A DNA stretch of 64,000 bases. Source: Scytalidium lignicola (Eukaryota; Ascomycota; Leotiomycetes). Positions 11,671 through 22,910 of this stretch are shown here, one piece after another. The notes under the pieces were generated by a model. That model was not told the DNA's origin. It did not search any database and was given only the letters and a program-made list of their open reading frames with translations. Position 1 is the first letter of the stretch. Each line of letters opens with the position of its first letter. The stretch lies in assembly GCA_002812745.2 (NCBI GenBank), contig NCSJ02000219.1, positions 1-64,000 on the forward strand, read 5' to 3'. The position numbers were made by a program, and so were the translations under genes.

Positions 11671-12270
11671 ATGGATCCCACACCTCAAGATAAAGCCCAT
11701 TTCCAAGCCCAAGAATGGTGCCGTCCACTACTCACCTCCAAAGACTACACCCTCATCCCGACCTACTCCCGTATCCCCAAGCCCAGCACCACCGAAGACT
11801 CCCTAACGGCCGAAACACTCAACACCCCGGACACAATAAGTGCCTGTCTCTCATTCTACAAGAACCCCAGTCCAGAACCAACAAACGGCCGGGTCGATCA
11901 TGAAATTCGCGTCCTGGCTTCGCTGCAACGAGGCGTAAACGGGGGTCCGAATGTTGCCCATGGGGGATTCATCGTTGTTCTATTAGATGATACGATGGGG
12001 GCATTGATCGGTGCGATTAACCTGTATGAATCACGGGGTCGGAGTGAAGGGGTGCAAGGTGTTGAGATTTCTAATGCTGTGACGGCGGAGTTGAATGTCA
12101 AGTTCCTGAAACCGGTTCTGACGCCACAGGATGTGGAAGTTGTGGCGTGGATGAGAGAGAAGAAGGGGAGGAAGTGCTTTATTGATGGAGAGGTTAGGGA
12201 TAAGAACGGGGTTGTGATGGCGAGTGCAGAGGCGCTTTGGATTTTGATGAGACCAAAAGGGAAGTTATGA
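11671..12270 (+). CDS. hotdog-fold thioesterase family protein
   Basis: This single-exon protein has 199 residues. Residues 97-110 (HGGFIVVLLDDTMG) match the hotdog-fold acyl-CoA thioesterase/PaaI signature, in which the HGG turn and the following acidic residues of the central helix shape the active site. The conserved strands after it (TAELNVKFLKPVL, then the CFIDGEVRD region) complete the fold. Family members hydrolyse acyl-CoA or related thioesters as dimers or tetramers. The substrate is not predictable, and no strong N-terminal targeting signal is seen. The gene converges on POL3, with 137 bp between the stop codons, so the 3' UTRs probably meet or overlap. Confidence 0.85.
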   Translation: MDPTPQDKAHFQAQEWCRPLLTSKDYTLIPTYSRIPKPSTTEDSLTAETLNTPDTISACLSFYKNPSPEPTNGRVDHEIRVLASLQRGVNGGPNVAHGGFIVVLLDDTMGALIGAINLYESRGRSEGVQGVEISNAVTAELNVKFLKPVLTPQDVEVVAWMREKKGRKCFIDGEVRDKNGVVMASAEALWILMRPKGKL

Positions 12271-12407
12271 GATGGGAGAATAATCAGATATAGAACGTAT
12301 ACATTTTTACCCATGATATATAGATACACTTTCCAACGCCATCCATAGTGCTGTGTCGTCCGCTCATTATGAACACATGCTAACAAAAACAATAAAATCA
12401 TATGCCA

Positions 12408-15400
12408 TCACCAAGACGTCGCATCATGATCAAACCTCACCAATTCCTTCCCTGCATCTTCCACATCCTTCTTTGCCTTCATCCGCATATAAAATATAGG
12501 ACAATCTTTACTACTACAAATAACCTCATTATGCATACTCCCCTGACACCTCTGGCACTGTGTCCATAATCTTGCAAAGCGGATTTCAAGATCAGACACC
12601 TTATGGAGCGTCTTCTGGTAGAGTTCACCTGTTCGAGGTGCGCAGTCAGAGCACACAGCACCATCTCTTTCATCCTTAGCTACTAAAGGCTTCTTGCAGC
12701 CCATGCAGGTTTGAGTTTTCTTTGCAAATTTCATCAGACCACCGACTGCCGGAGCAGCAACCGATATAGAACGTGTGTGATCGCCGGTAAGAAGAGAGTT
12801 GGCCTTGGTTTCGCCTAGAATAGGTTCAAATATCCGAATCAAAGGTTTGGCCAACTGATTGTCTAGATAGTACTTTGTATCAATCGGGACATTATTTTCA
12901 AGCACGTATATTGGGTCCTCAGATCTTTCAAAGTTCCTCGCGCCGGCTGATCCTTTTATGATCACGTACGCAACACGATCACCAAGTGTGGGTGCAGAGC
13001 CAGCATCTCGTTTTTTCATTCGCTCAGCCAATTCTACATGAGCCTGTTTTGCTGCGTAATCGGTTTTCGAGAGGGCTTTGGTAATCACAAGTTTCGACAT
13101 ATCGACCTTATTTTGCAGTAGGTCGGAGATAGTCTCTTTGACGTAGCTAGAAATCATCAGCTTTATTCAGGGGATAATATTGAGGAAAATAAATGCTCAC
13201 TCTTGTGCACCTTGAACATTCTGATCGATTAAGATCATCCTCAGGACGGTTTCAATCACCGTCTGGACCAGCCTACAGTTATCTCTTCGAACAGTTTCTA
13301 TACCCTTTGTGTCCATCTTGTCATACTTGTCAGGATTCGTCCAGTAGAGCCCAGCATAACGCTTCTTGTTGATTAACAAATACGGAAAGTAAACTTTCTC
13401 GAACTCAAGCTTGATAGGCTTGATGAACTTTGACGACACATATTGTGCCGCTTCATTTCCAAGCCTCATAGATTCCGCGAGGTCCTTTGTCCCAAATTTA
13501 ACCATGACTGAATCAGTGTCACCATAAATGACTTGAGCATCGTGACTATACCCGTTGGCAATGCTGTATTTAGCCTCTACCTCGGCCTTCGTCTTTTCAA
13601 TCATTTGACGACCATAACTTGTAGTGCTACTAGCAATAGGAAGACAGGGCAGCTTTCCCACCGTTGCACCCGTCAGACCATAGACACTGTTAGCGCTAAT
13701 CTTCAACGCCAATTGGCGACCATTCAACACCGCCTTCTTAAAGGGATCGGTCTCAACCGCCAAATCCTTTTTTGCTTGTTTTCTTGCTGTTAGCAATTCC
13801 TCCAGAATCTGAGTTAGAAGTCCTTTTCGTTGTTTGGTTGTGCAGAACATGTCGCCATTAGGTGTCACGATGTAGTCCTCATCCTTCTTTAACCCAAGCT
13901 TTTCAACAACATCCTTTTTAACCCAAGTTGTATAGCACAGATTATGTGCCTGGATAATACTAGGATACAGGGAAGCAAAATCGAGGGTTGCAATTGGCAC
14001 GTCATAGTACCCTCTCGTTGGTTCGATAACTGTTGCGCCTTCATACTGTTCATCTGAAGAGTCTGTCTTCAGGTTTGGAATGACAAGCTTCTGCTCTAGT
14101 GCTTTTCGGAACAACTGACTGATAAATTTGACTTGTTGTCCTCGAGATAACAGAAAGTTGAATGGGACACCAGTGACTCTGGCCATCTCCGTGTAGTTTT
14201 CCAGACAGGATAGCTTGTCCATCAATCTCTGGGGTAAATAGGCATCCTTTAGACAGTAGACTGCCAATCTCCGCCTTGACTCAGGCGTTCCGTTGAACAA
14301 CTCGGTGATCATTGTGTGATGCACATCTTCCTTCTGTTCGCCAAGGAATCGAGAGCAGACAGAGTTTAGAGTGTAACTTCGTAGTTGGAAATCTCTTTGG
14401 ACCAGTTGTAAGAGATCAAGCTGCAGCCTCCCGTTGGTATTTGTAGCTTTTGTATCACGATTCCCCATCTGCTTGCTTGAGAAGTTTGTTTCTTTTGCCA
14501 CGGATTTAAGACTCTTCAACCGAGTCCAGAGATCAAATCCTTGAATCTTTAGGTGTTTCGCTCGGTCAAGAAGATAAGGGAAATCGAAATTCGCAATGTT
14601 GTAGCCGATTATAATATCAGGATCAACCTCGTTTAGAAAGTTCCTCCAGGCCATAAGCATTTGTTCCTCCTTAGAATATTCAAAGAGCTGTGTGTTCACA
14701 ATCAGACTGCATGTATCCAGGCAGAAGACATTCCTGACGAACGGCTTTCGCTCTCCATATCGTGTGACAACATTTGCGATTTGAATAACCGGGTCCTGAT
14801 TCGGTTCTGGGAAGATACCTTTCCGGCCAGCGCATTCTATATCAAAGGAAAGGATTCGCAATGGCGCCATCTTTGCCCACTCCCCTTCCGGTTTGTATGC
14901 AATGAGATCCCTGTAGCTAACTTCTGCTTCGATTTGACAATTCGATTGACGTTCGTGCTCGGGTATTAGTTGGTACGATTTGGCGGGAACTTCAACCCAA
15001 GACATACCGGATATCTATCCATCATTAGCATATCACTAGTAAATATCACAGAATAATTTACCTTAGTGTCGACCATGAAACGTAGAATATATTGAATACT
15101 ATCGAATGTCATGATTCCAAACTCCGTAACCTTCCACATTTGCTTGTAGTTCGCAGCACCGCTCTCAATGGTAGTGCGGACCCTGTTAATAAACTTCGGG
15201 TCTGTGACTGTAACTTTGAGGTAAGGATGTTGTTGGTTTCCGACGAACCCATAGAGATTCTCTCGAATGACAATCTGCACCGAGTGGATACATGGTTGAT
15301 GCTGTGCTATTTGAGCCTCTAGGTAAGCTTTAAAGCCCTCACAGTCCTTCTGAACGAATCCAACCGGAGCTGGAACATAGATGTAATGTAGAAAGCCGCA

Positions 15401-15867
15401 GACATGAAGCAAGACAGAGTTACCAGCCTACGGTATTGATTAGTATCGGCAAGCAAAGGAACGACAAAGTACCCTACCTCAGAGACTCCGAATAGTCTCA
15501 CGGTGGTTTTGCCACCATGTAGAGTACCTTCCTCAACATCTATTTGCTGAAAGATAAGACTGTCTGTCTGCGCATTGAAGCTTCCCAGACTTGGTCGTGC
15601 CCATTGCTGATCTTTCTCCAAATTGTTCTTCTTCAAGCCATTCATATCCTGAGTCAACTTCTCCAGCACTTCCGTCTCGAAGTGACTGGGCTGACTCGTG
15701 CCCGGCTTACCCTTTGGGCCATTTTGCGAGCTTCTAATCTTTGCCGCTGGAGATGATGCGATTTCGAGTTTCCTCTTCTTGGCCAAGGCAGGGGATGAGG
15801 GGATGTTTCGTCGAGCACTAGAAGCTTCACCAAAGATTCGCTTCTGTGGTAATACTACGGCTTCCAT
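12408..15867 (-). CDS. POL3: DNA polymerase delta catalytic subunit
   Basis: Four exons (15478-15867, 15062-15427, 13201-15014, 12408-13146) give 1102 residues, close to the yeast protein (about 1100). Introns are 50, 47 and 54 bp. The family-B motifs are all present: exonuclease I SFDIECAG with Asp310 and Glu312, exonuclease [14 protein letters not shown], exonuclease [12 protein letters not shown], polymerase motif [10 protein letters not shown] (Asp597), motif [10 protein letters not shown] and motif C YGDTDSV (Asp751, Asp753). The C-terminus carries two cysteine clusters: CysA (CMGC...CSDC, zinc) and CysB (CQRC, then CSSKDC), the latter known to hold a 4Fe-4S cluster and bind the B subunit. 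The enzyme synthesises the lagging strand and proofreads in the nucleus. Three ACGCG cores upstream suggest G1/S control. Confidence 0.97.
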
Positions 15868-15989
15868 GGCGAATTTATATTACCGCCAGTGACATATTAT
15901 TGCTGCGGGTTAACAATGAGAAAGTTGAAAGCTCAGTGTTACAAACAACAAAATTGGAATCTGGAATTTGATGGTTAAGCTTGTCACGT

Positions 15990-16039
15990 CGCGTCCAAAA
16001 ATGAGGACGCGAGATCGCGAGATGGCCCGTGATGACGCG
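15990..16039. promoter_or_regulatory. cluster of MCB-like ACGCG motifs (POL3 promoter)
   Basis: ACGCG cores lie at 15990-15994 (reverse), 16007-16011 and 16035-16039, that is 123-172 bp upstream of the POL3 start. ACGCG is the core of the MluI cell-cycle box bound by the MBF/APSES-type Mbp1 complex, which drives DNA replication genes at G1/S in yeasts. Three copies in 50 bp upstream of a replicative polymerase fits that role. The assignment is by motif and context only. Confidence 0.55.
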
Positions 16040-16682
16040 CATTGCAAAAGAGCTTTCTTGATTGCTGATTAATCAATGAGGTAAGGCTGTGGCGTGAGGC
16101 TTGTGCCCATCCGCCAAATTGAGGAGTTTTAGAAGGGCTATCTAATGATTAGTAAGCAATCTACGATCAGGGCGATCTAGATCTCTTAGATCACAGGAAC
16201 GTTCCCTAGTGATAAAAAAGTCCAAAACTCCTAGTCTTAAGTCCTAAACTCACTACGCCTATTTCAATGCAGTTATCGTTCACATGCTATCTCTCCAAAT
16301 GCAAGCCATAATCGAACTAGTGGAAAACCTCGATTTTCCTTGTCCAGAATATTATCTTCCGTCCATCGGACGCTAGAAAAAGCGATAATCTAATCTAATC
16401 GCAGATTTTGACTTGGCATATTACAGTACTGTATGTCCTCACCTGAATCCACACGAAAGTACCGATACCGGAAGCTGACACTTTGTAATAAGCTAATACA
16501 ACTGCTAAAGAATCACAATGGTTATATGCTATAATAGACATAGATTCAGTAGCTACCACAGTTACAGTAGTCGCAACGACTTCTGCTACAATAATTGGCT
16601 TATAATAAATTATAAACAGAGCAGTCAAAGTACGCTATACTGTAGTACTGAAATTTAGGAGTTTTCAACTACCGGTATCCCA

Positions 16683-16773
16683 CAGGGATAATGTCAACTC
16701 TTTCATTCTCCTAAAACGGAAATAATTGTAAGACCACGACGCTAAAAGTGGTTCAAAATGGCCTATGAGGTCC
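16683..16773 (+). repeat. dispersed repeat, copy 1
   Basis: About 90 bp matches the reverse complement of 38370-38467. A 27-bp core (16736-16762) is identical between the copies, and flanking blocks such as CCTAAAACGG and CAGGGATA are also shared. No open frame or terminal repeat is obvious. It may be a remnant of a short non-autonomous transposon or another repeat family. Confidence 0.75.
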
Positions 16774-17806
16774 GGGTATTCTCTTTTCCGCCATACCCAA
16801 GTGCGTTGACCGGAACTTAATCTCTGCCGCACGTGTATAATTACAGTTCGTCACAGAGCACTGAGTATTTGCAGTTGCAGTGCAGTTGGAAAAGTGGTCT
16901 GTGCAATAGCGGTGTCATGCTTTGTGAGGCCATATTTATAGAGCTAAACCCAATGGACCCAAAATAACTAAAATTGCAAGAAATTCCTTACGTGATGATC
17001 GTACGAAGTTTTCAATAATTAAAGCAATTCCAACGTTGACTTCCGTCGGCGCATATCGGGTGTCTTCATTGCTTACGAATCACCATTGGTATGCCCAGGC
17101 ATAAAATACCCTAGCTTTACTGTATTATGGATATTGACGTATTCTTGCTTCTTTAATTGAGAAATTGCTTATTCTTATAGAGTTTGCGACTCACATCTTA
17201 CAAAGTCTATCTACAATTCGAGACGGATCCCACTTGACAGTAGTTTTTCAATTTTTAATCCAAGTATCAACAATGCTGTACGGACTTACCAAGCCACGGA
17301 GTCGGAATATGCAGCAAGGGCTAGAATTCTGCATGGATTCGCAGCCCTAAATTGTTCCGGGACGGGAATATTCCAGAGCAACCTGCTATGCTACCAGGTT
17401 TGTACTTATGTATGCTTCAACTGGTAACCCGTAAACCCATGTCACTATAGCCGCCTGTTTTCTTATAGTTCCCGCCAATCCGGTCAGAGCTAGAGCTCGC
17501 TTTTTTCAACGAAAAGGTATGAGGCTCCACAACATTGATTCAGCACAACGAATCACAGGCACCCGGCACACAAAGGGTTCAAAAGATTACATGTGCATGA
17601 TCCACCCATGATAACACTGTTTATGTGGGATGCGGTTATACATCCGTTCATGTGATGTTTTATAATAGTTATCTACAGTACTGTAAAAACTTTCATTCGA
17701 AATCATTCCAGTTATCTCCTGACGGAAGTATAGTCCCAATAATGCCGCCATATTTGCGCCTCCTATCCTGTAACCCCCACTCACACTCCCTTCTAAAGAC
17801 GACATC

Positions 17807-18793
17807 TTAGAATAGGAACACGTACTTTCCACCACCTGGCTTCCCTGCTGCTTCATACACAGCAACCGCATCATCCAACTTAGCCGTCTTCCACGCCCCA
17901 CCAAGCTTCGAGGAATCCAGAGCTCCTTTATCAAAGAGCTCCGTTATCTGCTGCAGAATTACGCCCATCTCTTTAACGGAATACAGTAATGTATTGCACC
18001 CGATCAGGGACTTCTCGTCTCGATAGAAATTGAGCATCTCCACAGTTAACTCCGTAGATCCAGGGACTCCAGTCCGAGGAGCAGTGATGAACACCAGCCG
18101 GCCCCGTTTTGCAAGCTTCAGAACGGCCGCCCTTGTCAGAGCAGGCTGACCAACGGTATCAATAACAACATCAACACCTTTACCTTCGGTCAATGCAGAA
18201 ACTCCATCAAATGCAACATCCTTCGAGGTGTTGATATCAGAATCATCGCCTCTTGAAGCCGTCAGTACGCGACACCCTTTTCCCCTGGCCAGCTGCACAG
18301 CAGCGGAACCAACAGCACCGTTGGCGCCAATAACAAGCACGACATCCGACGCCTTCACCTGGCCCCGCTCAAGGATGGTCCAGGCCGTAGTGTAGGGCAC
18401 GCCCAGACAAGCGGCCTGCTCGAAGGAGAGACTCCTTGGTTTCGGAGCCACAGCAGATTCAGGGACCAGGGCGTACTCGGCGTGGAAGCCATCCTGCGTG
18501 AAAGCTATCTCGTAGCCGCTGGTGCCGTAGACCTCCTGGCCAATGCGCTCAGGAGGGCCTTCCACGATGGTTCCAGCGAAGTCACGCCCCGGTATGCGTG
18601 GGAAAAGGGTGTAGGGAAAGGCTCCGCGGCGGTTGACGATGTCACTGGGCTGGATTGGCGAGGCGTGGATCTTCACAATGAGATTACCTGGTGTTAGCTT
18701 GGGCCTAGGACGGTTCTCGAGGGAGAGAGTCGGGGTCACGTCAGGCTCCGAGCGCTGGAGATAAACGGCCTTCATAGTTCCAGACGAGGCCAT
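17807..18793 (-). CDS. zinc-independent MDR oxidoreductase (quinone reductase-like)
   Basis: This is a single-exon protein of 328 residues; the start ATG is at 18793, with a second Met at residue 7. The N-terminal GroES-like part (IHASPIQPSDIVNRRG, then IPGRDFAGTI near residues 43-75) and the Rossmann part with the NAD(P)H-binding VIGANGAVGSAAV (about 154-166) define the medium-chain dehydrogenase/reductase superfamily. No catalytic zinc cysteine/histidine set is apparent, which points to the quinone oxidoreductase or enoyl reductase branch. It likely reduces quinones or activated double bonds with NADPH. No mitochondrial signal is evident. Alone in its neighbourhood, its pathway cannot be named. 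Confidence 0.88.
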   Translation of the reverse strand: MASSGTMKAVYLQRSEPDVTPTLSLENRPRPKLTPGNLIVKIHASPIQPSDIVNRRGAFPYTLFPRIPGRDFAGTIVEGPPERIGQEVYGTSGYEIAFTQDGFHAEYALVPESAVAPKPRSLSFEQAACLGVPYTTAWTILERGQVKASDVVLVIGANGAVGSAAVQLARGKGCRVLTASRGDDSDINTSKDVAFDGVSALTEGKGVDVVIDTVGQPALTRAAVLKLAKRGRLVFITAPRTGVPGSTELTVEMLNFYRDEKSLIGCNTLLYSVKEMGVILQQITELFDKGALDSSKLGGAWKTAKLDDAVAVYEAAGKPGGGKYVFLF

Positions 18794-19778
18794 GTTTTTT
18801 TCTTTGTTTTTGTATGATTAGCTGATTAGATGTGATAGNAAAACGTTTTCGTCGATGCCCGAACTTGTTGCTGCAAGGGGAAGGAGGAAGTCTAAAATAT
18901 CTGATTCTGACGATTACTATTAAAATATCTCTACACTAATACACCAAACTCAACTTTATATATTTTCGCCAGCCCAATCTATTTAGAGGCGGCACCTGAC
19001 GGATTTGCCCGTTCCAATTTCTTCCGCCATATGAGTTTGAGGATTATGAGCGGATAAGTATGTAATCGGGCTGCAGCCACCACGCACCACCATTCCGCTG
19101 GGTCTCGCGCCTTACTAGATTAGTCTAGTGTATGAAACAAAGCATAATGTTCATGCCTGAGGCATAAATATATTTCTTGCGTCATAGCTGACAAACCTTT
19201 ACAGTACCGTATTCAGACGGATTCAGACGGATGCGGTCATATCTCTATCTCTAGATGCACACCAAATCACACTTATCTCCGGAGGCCCGCAGTTTCCGCA
19301 TTAATCGCCGCGTAAAAGTGGACCTGTTCCGATGAAAACGTCAACAGAAAGTTCCATTAAAGCAAGCCACCCCTTTAGCCACTGTACAGTAAGATTGGTT
19401 CCAAGAGAAATTGCCATAGTGCCGTGAGGGCTTAGCGGTGCCACCCTCTCAAAAGAACAAAAATATCCACCGTAGATAACTCCCATAGTGGATCTCTTTC
19501 TTGCAAACCTAGGATTTAATTCTAGCTCTCCGGAAAATAAAGCCGGACGTAGAGGTTATACGGAGATATAGTATTATATATATATATATATATCATAAGG
19601 AAAAGCTGGCGCTAGATCGCCATAGTTCGTATTATCTATTTCTCTTCATAGTCATACTATATTCATTCCATAGCCGTCTTTACACATAAACATATTTTTT
19701 ATTTTATTTTCATACTCACTCACTGGAACCATAGACACACCACAACTGTTACACTGGCCAGTTTTTGGCGCATCCAAG
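18794..19778. other. divergent promoter region, MDR gene and MFS gene
   Basis: The two genes are transcribed away from each other across 985 bp. A (TA)n run lies at 19575-19593, about 190 bp before the MFS start, and pyrimidine-rich DNA follows it. An N occurs at 18839 beside an A run. Confidence 0.55.
19575..19593. repeat. (TA)n microsatellite in MFS promoter
   Basis: A run of about nine TA units lies about 190 bp upstream of the MFS start codon. It may affect promoter melting and is likely length-variable between strains. Confidence 0.8.
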
Positions 19779-21368
19779 ATGACCTCAGCCGTTCAGTCAT
19801 CGAATTCTAGTGCCTTTGATCCGGATGGCGACCTCGAGAGGCAAAAGACCGAGGTGCACGAACATCCTGACGAACATCCTGATAATCGCTTCCCAGAACT
19901 CGAAATGGCCACAAGCAAGGTCGAGCAGCCGAAATCCTTATTAAAGGAGGCTATGTTCGTCGCCGTAATATGTATGGCCCAGCTCATGACACAGGCCGTC
20001 CTGGGACAAGCTATAGCACCACTCCATATCATTGGAGACAGCTTCGGTGTAACTAACCCAGGTCAACTCTCGTGGTATTCAGCAGCATATTCACTCACTG
20101 TTGGCACCTTTATCCTGCCCGCCGGCCGACTAGGAGATATATTCGGCCACAAACTGCTCTTTGTCGCTGGCTTCTTATGGCTTGCGCTGTGGACTATGCT
20201 GGCTGGCTTTAGCGTCTACTCTGATTCAATATTCTTCGACTGCTGTAGGGCGCTCCAGGGAATCGGTCCAGCATTCCTCCTGCCCAATGCCATTGCTATT
20301 CTCGGGAGAACGTATGAGCCAGGCCGAAGGAAGGATATGGTATTCAGCTTGTTTGGTGCAACTGCTCCAGGAGGCGCTGTTCTCGGACAACTCTTCACTT
20401 CTCTTTTTGCCGTGAGGGTATGGTGGCCTTGGGCATTTTGGGTGACTGCAATGATTTGTTGCATTCTGGCCGTGCTGGGTGTTTTGGCCATCCCCCATAC
20501 GCCGACAGTTGGGAGGAGTGGGGATACATTTGCGCAATTATTCTCTCGTCTGGATGGGTTTGGAGCTATCACTGGCGTCATCGGCTTGGTCCTCATCAAT
20601 TTTGCTTGGAATCAGGGTCCTGTTGTCGGCTGGACAACTCCATACACATACATCCTGCTTATTGTAGGGTTTATCTTCATCGCCGCCTTCGTTTTCATCG
20701 AATCTCGTGCAACACATCCCCTTGTCCCGGGCGAAGCTCTCTCCGCGGATGTCGGCTTCGTCCTAGCGTGTATAGCTACTGGCTGGTCTAGTTTTGGCAT
20801 ATGGATGTTTTATACTTGGCAAATGATCGAGCAGTTGAGACACGTCAGTCCTATACTAGCTTCTGCGCAATTCTCTCCCGTAGCTGTCAGTGGATTTTGT
20901 GCTGCTATAGCTACGGGTATATTGCTCAGTCACCTACGGACAAGCATGGTAATGCTGTTAGCTCTGCTGGCGTTTACTGTCGGTAGTATCCTGGCAACCA
21001 CTGCTCCTGTCGGCCAAACATACTGGGCCCAAACATTTGTCTCATTACTAGTTATGCCATGGGGCATGGACATGTCCTTTCCTGCTGCAACGATCTTGCT
21101 CAGTAACGCGATGCCGAAGCGGCATCAAGGCCTGGCCGCGTCATTGGTTAACACCGTCGTCAACTATTCCATTTCGATCGGCCTGGGTTTTGCAGGTACA
21201 ATAGAGAGCAATCTCGATCCGGACGGCACGCAACTGCTGAAAGGGTACAGAGGGGCTTACTACATGGGTCTCGGCTTAGCTGGTGGAGGCCTTATCATTT
21301 CCATATTTTTCGTGCTGTATCATCAGTTCGGAGAAAAGAAGGAAACACCTGACACCGAGGGGAAATGA
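19779..21368 (+). CDS. MFS drug:H+ antiporter, ATR1-like (DHA2)
   Basis: This is a single-exon protein of 529 residues. After a charged N-terminal tail of about 55 residues comes a run of hydrophobic helices consistent with 14 membrane spans. The loop motif GRLGDIFGHK matches MFS motif A, and the family-typical LSWYSAAYSLTVGTFILPA precedes it. The ALQGIGPAFLLPNAIAILGR segment and the late NTVVNYSISIGLGFAG segment resemble the ATR1-type proteins of the DHA2 family, which export toxic compounds such as aminotriazole or transport boron or ammonium at the plasma membrane. The substrate cannot be told. It shares a divergent promoter with the MDR oxidoreductase, which might hint at a shared stress response. 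Confidence 0.9.
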   Translation: MTSAVQSSNSSAFDPDGDLERQKTEVHEHPDEHPDNRFPELEMATSKVEQPKSLLKEAMFVAVICMAQLMTQAVLGQAIAPLHIIGDSFGVTNPGQLSWYSAAYSLTVGTFILPAGRLGDIFGHKLLFVAGFLWLALWTMLAGFSVYSDSIFFDCCRALQGIGPAFLLPNAIAILGRTYEPGRRKDMVFSLFGATAPGGAVLGQLFTSLFAVRVWWPWAFWVTAMICCILAVLGVLAIPHTPTVGRSGDTFAQLFSRLDGFGAITGVIGLVLINFAWNQGPVVGWTTPYTYILLIVGFIFIAAFVFIESRATHPLVPGEALSADVGFVLACIATGWSSFGIWMFYTWQMIEQLRHVSPILASAQFSPVAVSGFCAAIATGILLSHLRTSMVMLLALLAFTVGSILATTAPVGQTYWAQTFVSLLVMPWGMDMSFPAATILLSNAMPKRHQGLAASLVNTVVNYSISIGLGFAGTIESNLDPDGTQLLKGYRGAYYMGLGLAGGGLIISIFFVLYHQFGEKKETPDTEGK

Positions 21369-22481
21369 GCAATCGAAGCCTGCGAGGCGTTAGCACGGGA
21401 AATTTATTTAAAAGACATTTGAATGCAAAATATGCGTTATCAAGGCAAACGGACGAAAGTATCCAAAGAAAAGGGCTTATTCGCATTATTCCTTCTAAAT
21501 TCTCGATTTGCAGGACAACATGGGGGGGAAAGAATTTGAGATCCATTGGGATGCGGTATTTCACTGGTGAAGAACCATCCTATTGAATTCCATGGCCCCA
21601 CAGGAAAGAGAAGCCAGCTGTGTGATACCCGATTTTAACAACACTACCTCCCCTCCAGCGAGAAAAAAATCCTTTATGGAGTTAATTTTTTGTTTTAAAA
21701 TTTAATAATTATAATTAATTAGACTTACCTTCTTTGTTGTATATTAGTATTCCAGCGTTTTATTTTCTGGGTATGCGATTGGTTTGGTGAGAAATTTAGG
21801 GGATAAAGGATAGAGGATAGACTTAGAAATGATGACATGAATTCTTAACTCATCCTATTGCCAAACTGTCATGAAATAATGTGATAGGTATTATTGTTGC
21901 TTACCGTATCTAAGCAGCTTTTGGAACAGATGAATATATTTTTCTGCCGTCAGTTGTATTATGCTCTCTATTAAAACCATCGCTTCCTTAGCTTATAAGA
22001 ATTGCGTTCAAAGGTACATAATAGTTATAATCTCGAATTATATATAGAATTTGTTTGGTAGTATTTCAGCTAGGGGTTGTGCAGGAGTAGTTCCGGTGGG
22101 GCTGATCTACCGGAACTACAGGCAGACACTGCTAGCGCCTTACAGTAGCCTGAAAGCTTATTGAATTGTCGCTAATTGCTTCTTCATAGAGTAATACCTC
22201 TAAATACCTCGCCAATAGTCATCGTCCGAAGGATTCATGGACGAAGCGTCTTGTCAACGAAAAGATATAAGAGGGAGTTACTACTGCAGATCAGTGCGAG
22301 GTTTTGCAGCTCATCACGTAACAATTGTATATATCTTACTGCGCAGAAGAGCTAGAAATAATAAAACGGAGCTGTCCTCATCAACTCTCTCTCTCCACAT
22401 CTCACTCCCCGTGTTTTCATAGTTAAATNACAAAAAATTACAAGATTATAGTCTCCTCCCACTCTCTCAAGAAAACTCACT
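21369..22481. other. intergenic, AT-rich
   Basis: No gene is visible. An AT-rich tract at about 21650-22070 lies between the MFS 3' end and the promoter of the YbjQ-like gene. An N at 22429 lies near an A run. Confidence 0.55.
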
Positions 22482-22910
22482 ATGTCCTCATCCTCGCCTG
22501 CCTCAAAACAGAAGAATCAGCAACAGCAACCGCCCCAGGGCCAAGACCTCCTCGAAGCAGGCAGCTCCTTCGTCGATACCCATGGCGTAATAACCTCAAC
22601 CATGAACGACCTCCCAGGCTACCGCATTGTGCGCGTCCTAGGCACCATCTACGGTATAACCGTCCGCACGCGCAACTGGGGAGCCGATGTCGGGTCCTTC
22701 TTCAAGTCCGCGGTCGGAGGCGAGATGCGCTACTTCACGAACCTCATGTACACGTCGCGCAATGCTGCTGTGGAGAGGTTGGTTGGAGAGTGTATGCAGA
22801 AGGGCGGGAATGCGGTTATAGCGCTGCGGTTCGATTGTGGGGAAGTTAATACTTTTACTCATTTTTGCGCTTATGGCACGGCGGTTGTGGTGGAGAAGAT
22901 TGAGGGTTGA
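22482..22910 (+). CDS. YbjQ/UPF0145-family protein
   Basis: This single-exon protein has 142 residues. After a Gln/Ser-rich N-terminus of about 40 residues, the rest follows the YbjQ-like fold: PGYRIVRVLGTIYGITVRTR, then the RNWGADVGSFFKSAVGGE segment, then MQKGGNAVIALRFD and a C-terminal strand AYGTAVVVEKI. The family is common in bacteria and archaea and also found in fungi; its pentameric fold has been linked to metal binding, but a biochemical role is not established. The fungal protein differs by its low-complexity N-terminal extension. Convergent with the F-box gene. Confidence 0.85.
   Translation: MSSSSPASKQKNQQQQPPQGQDLLEAGSSFVDTHGVITSTMNDLPGYRIVRVLGTIYGITVRTRNWGADVGSFFKSAVGGEMRYFTNLMYTSRNAAVERLVGECMQKGGNAVIALRFDCGEVNTFTHFCAYGTAVVVEKIEG

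Larger units (their letters stand above)
15868..17806. other. intergenic upstream of POL3
   Basis: No gene is visible. From the POL3 side it holds a GC-rich proximal promoter with ACGCG motifs (15990-16039), then AT-rich DNA with several TACAGTA/TACTGTA words (for example 16424, 16637 and 17675). It also holds one copy of a dispersed repeat (16683-16773). Short frames at 16395-16628 and 17165-17350 are not convincing. Confidence 0.55.

Noticed and set aside
5668..12270. Secondary-metabolite cluster around the Zn2Cys6 regulator
   Set aside because: No polyketide synthase, NRPS, terpene synthase or P450 is present, and genes are widely spaced.
17807..21368. MDR oxidoreductase and MFS transporter as a detoxification cluster
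   Set aside because: They share a promoter region but nothing else in the neighbourhood supports a cluster.
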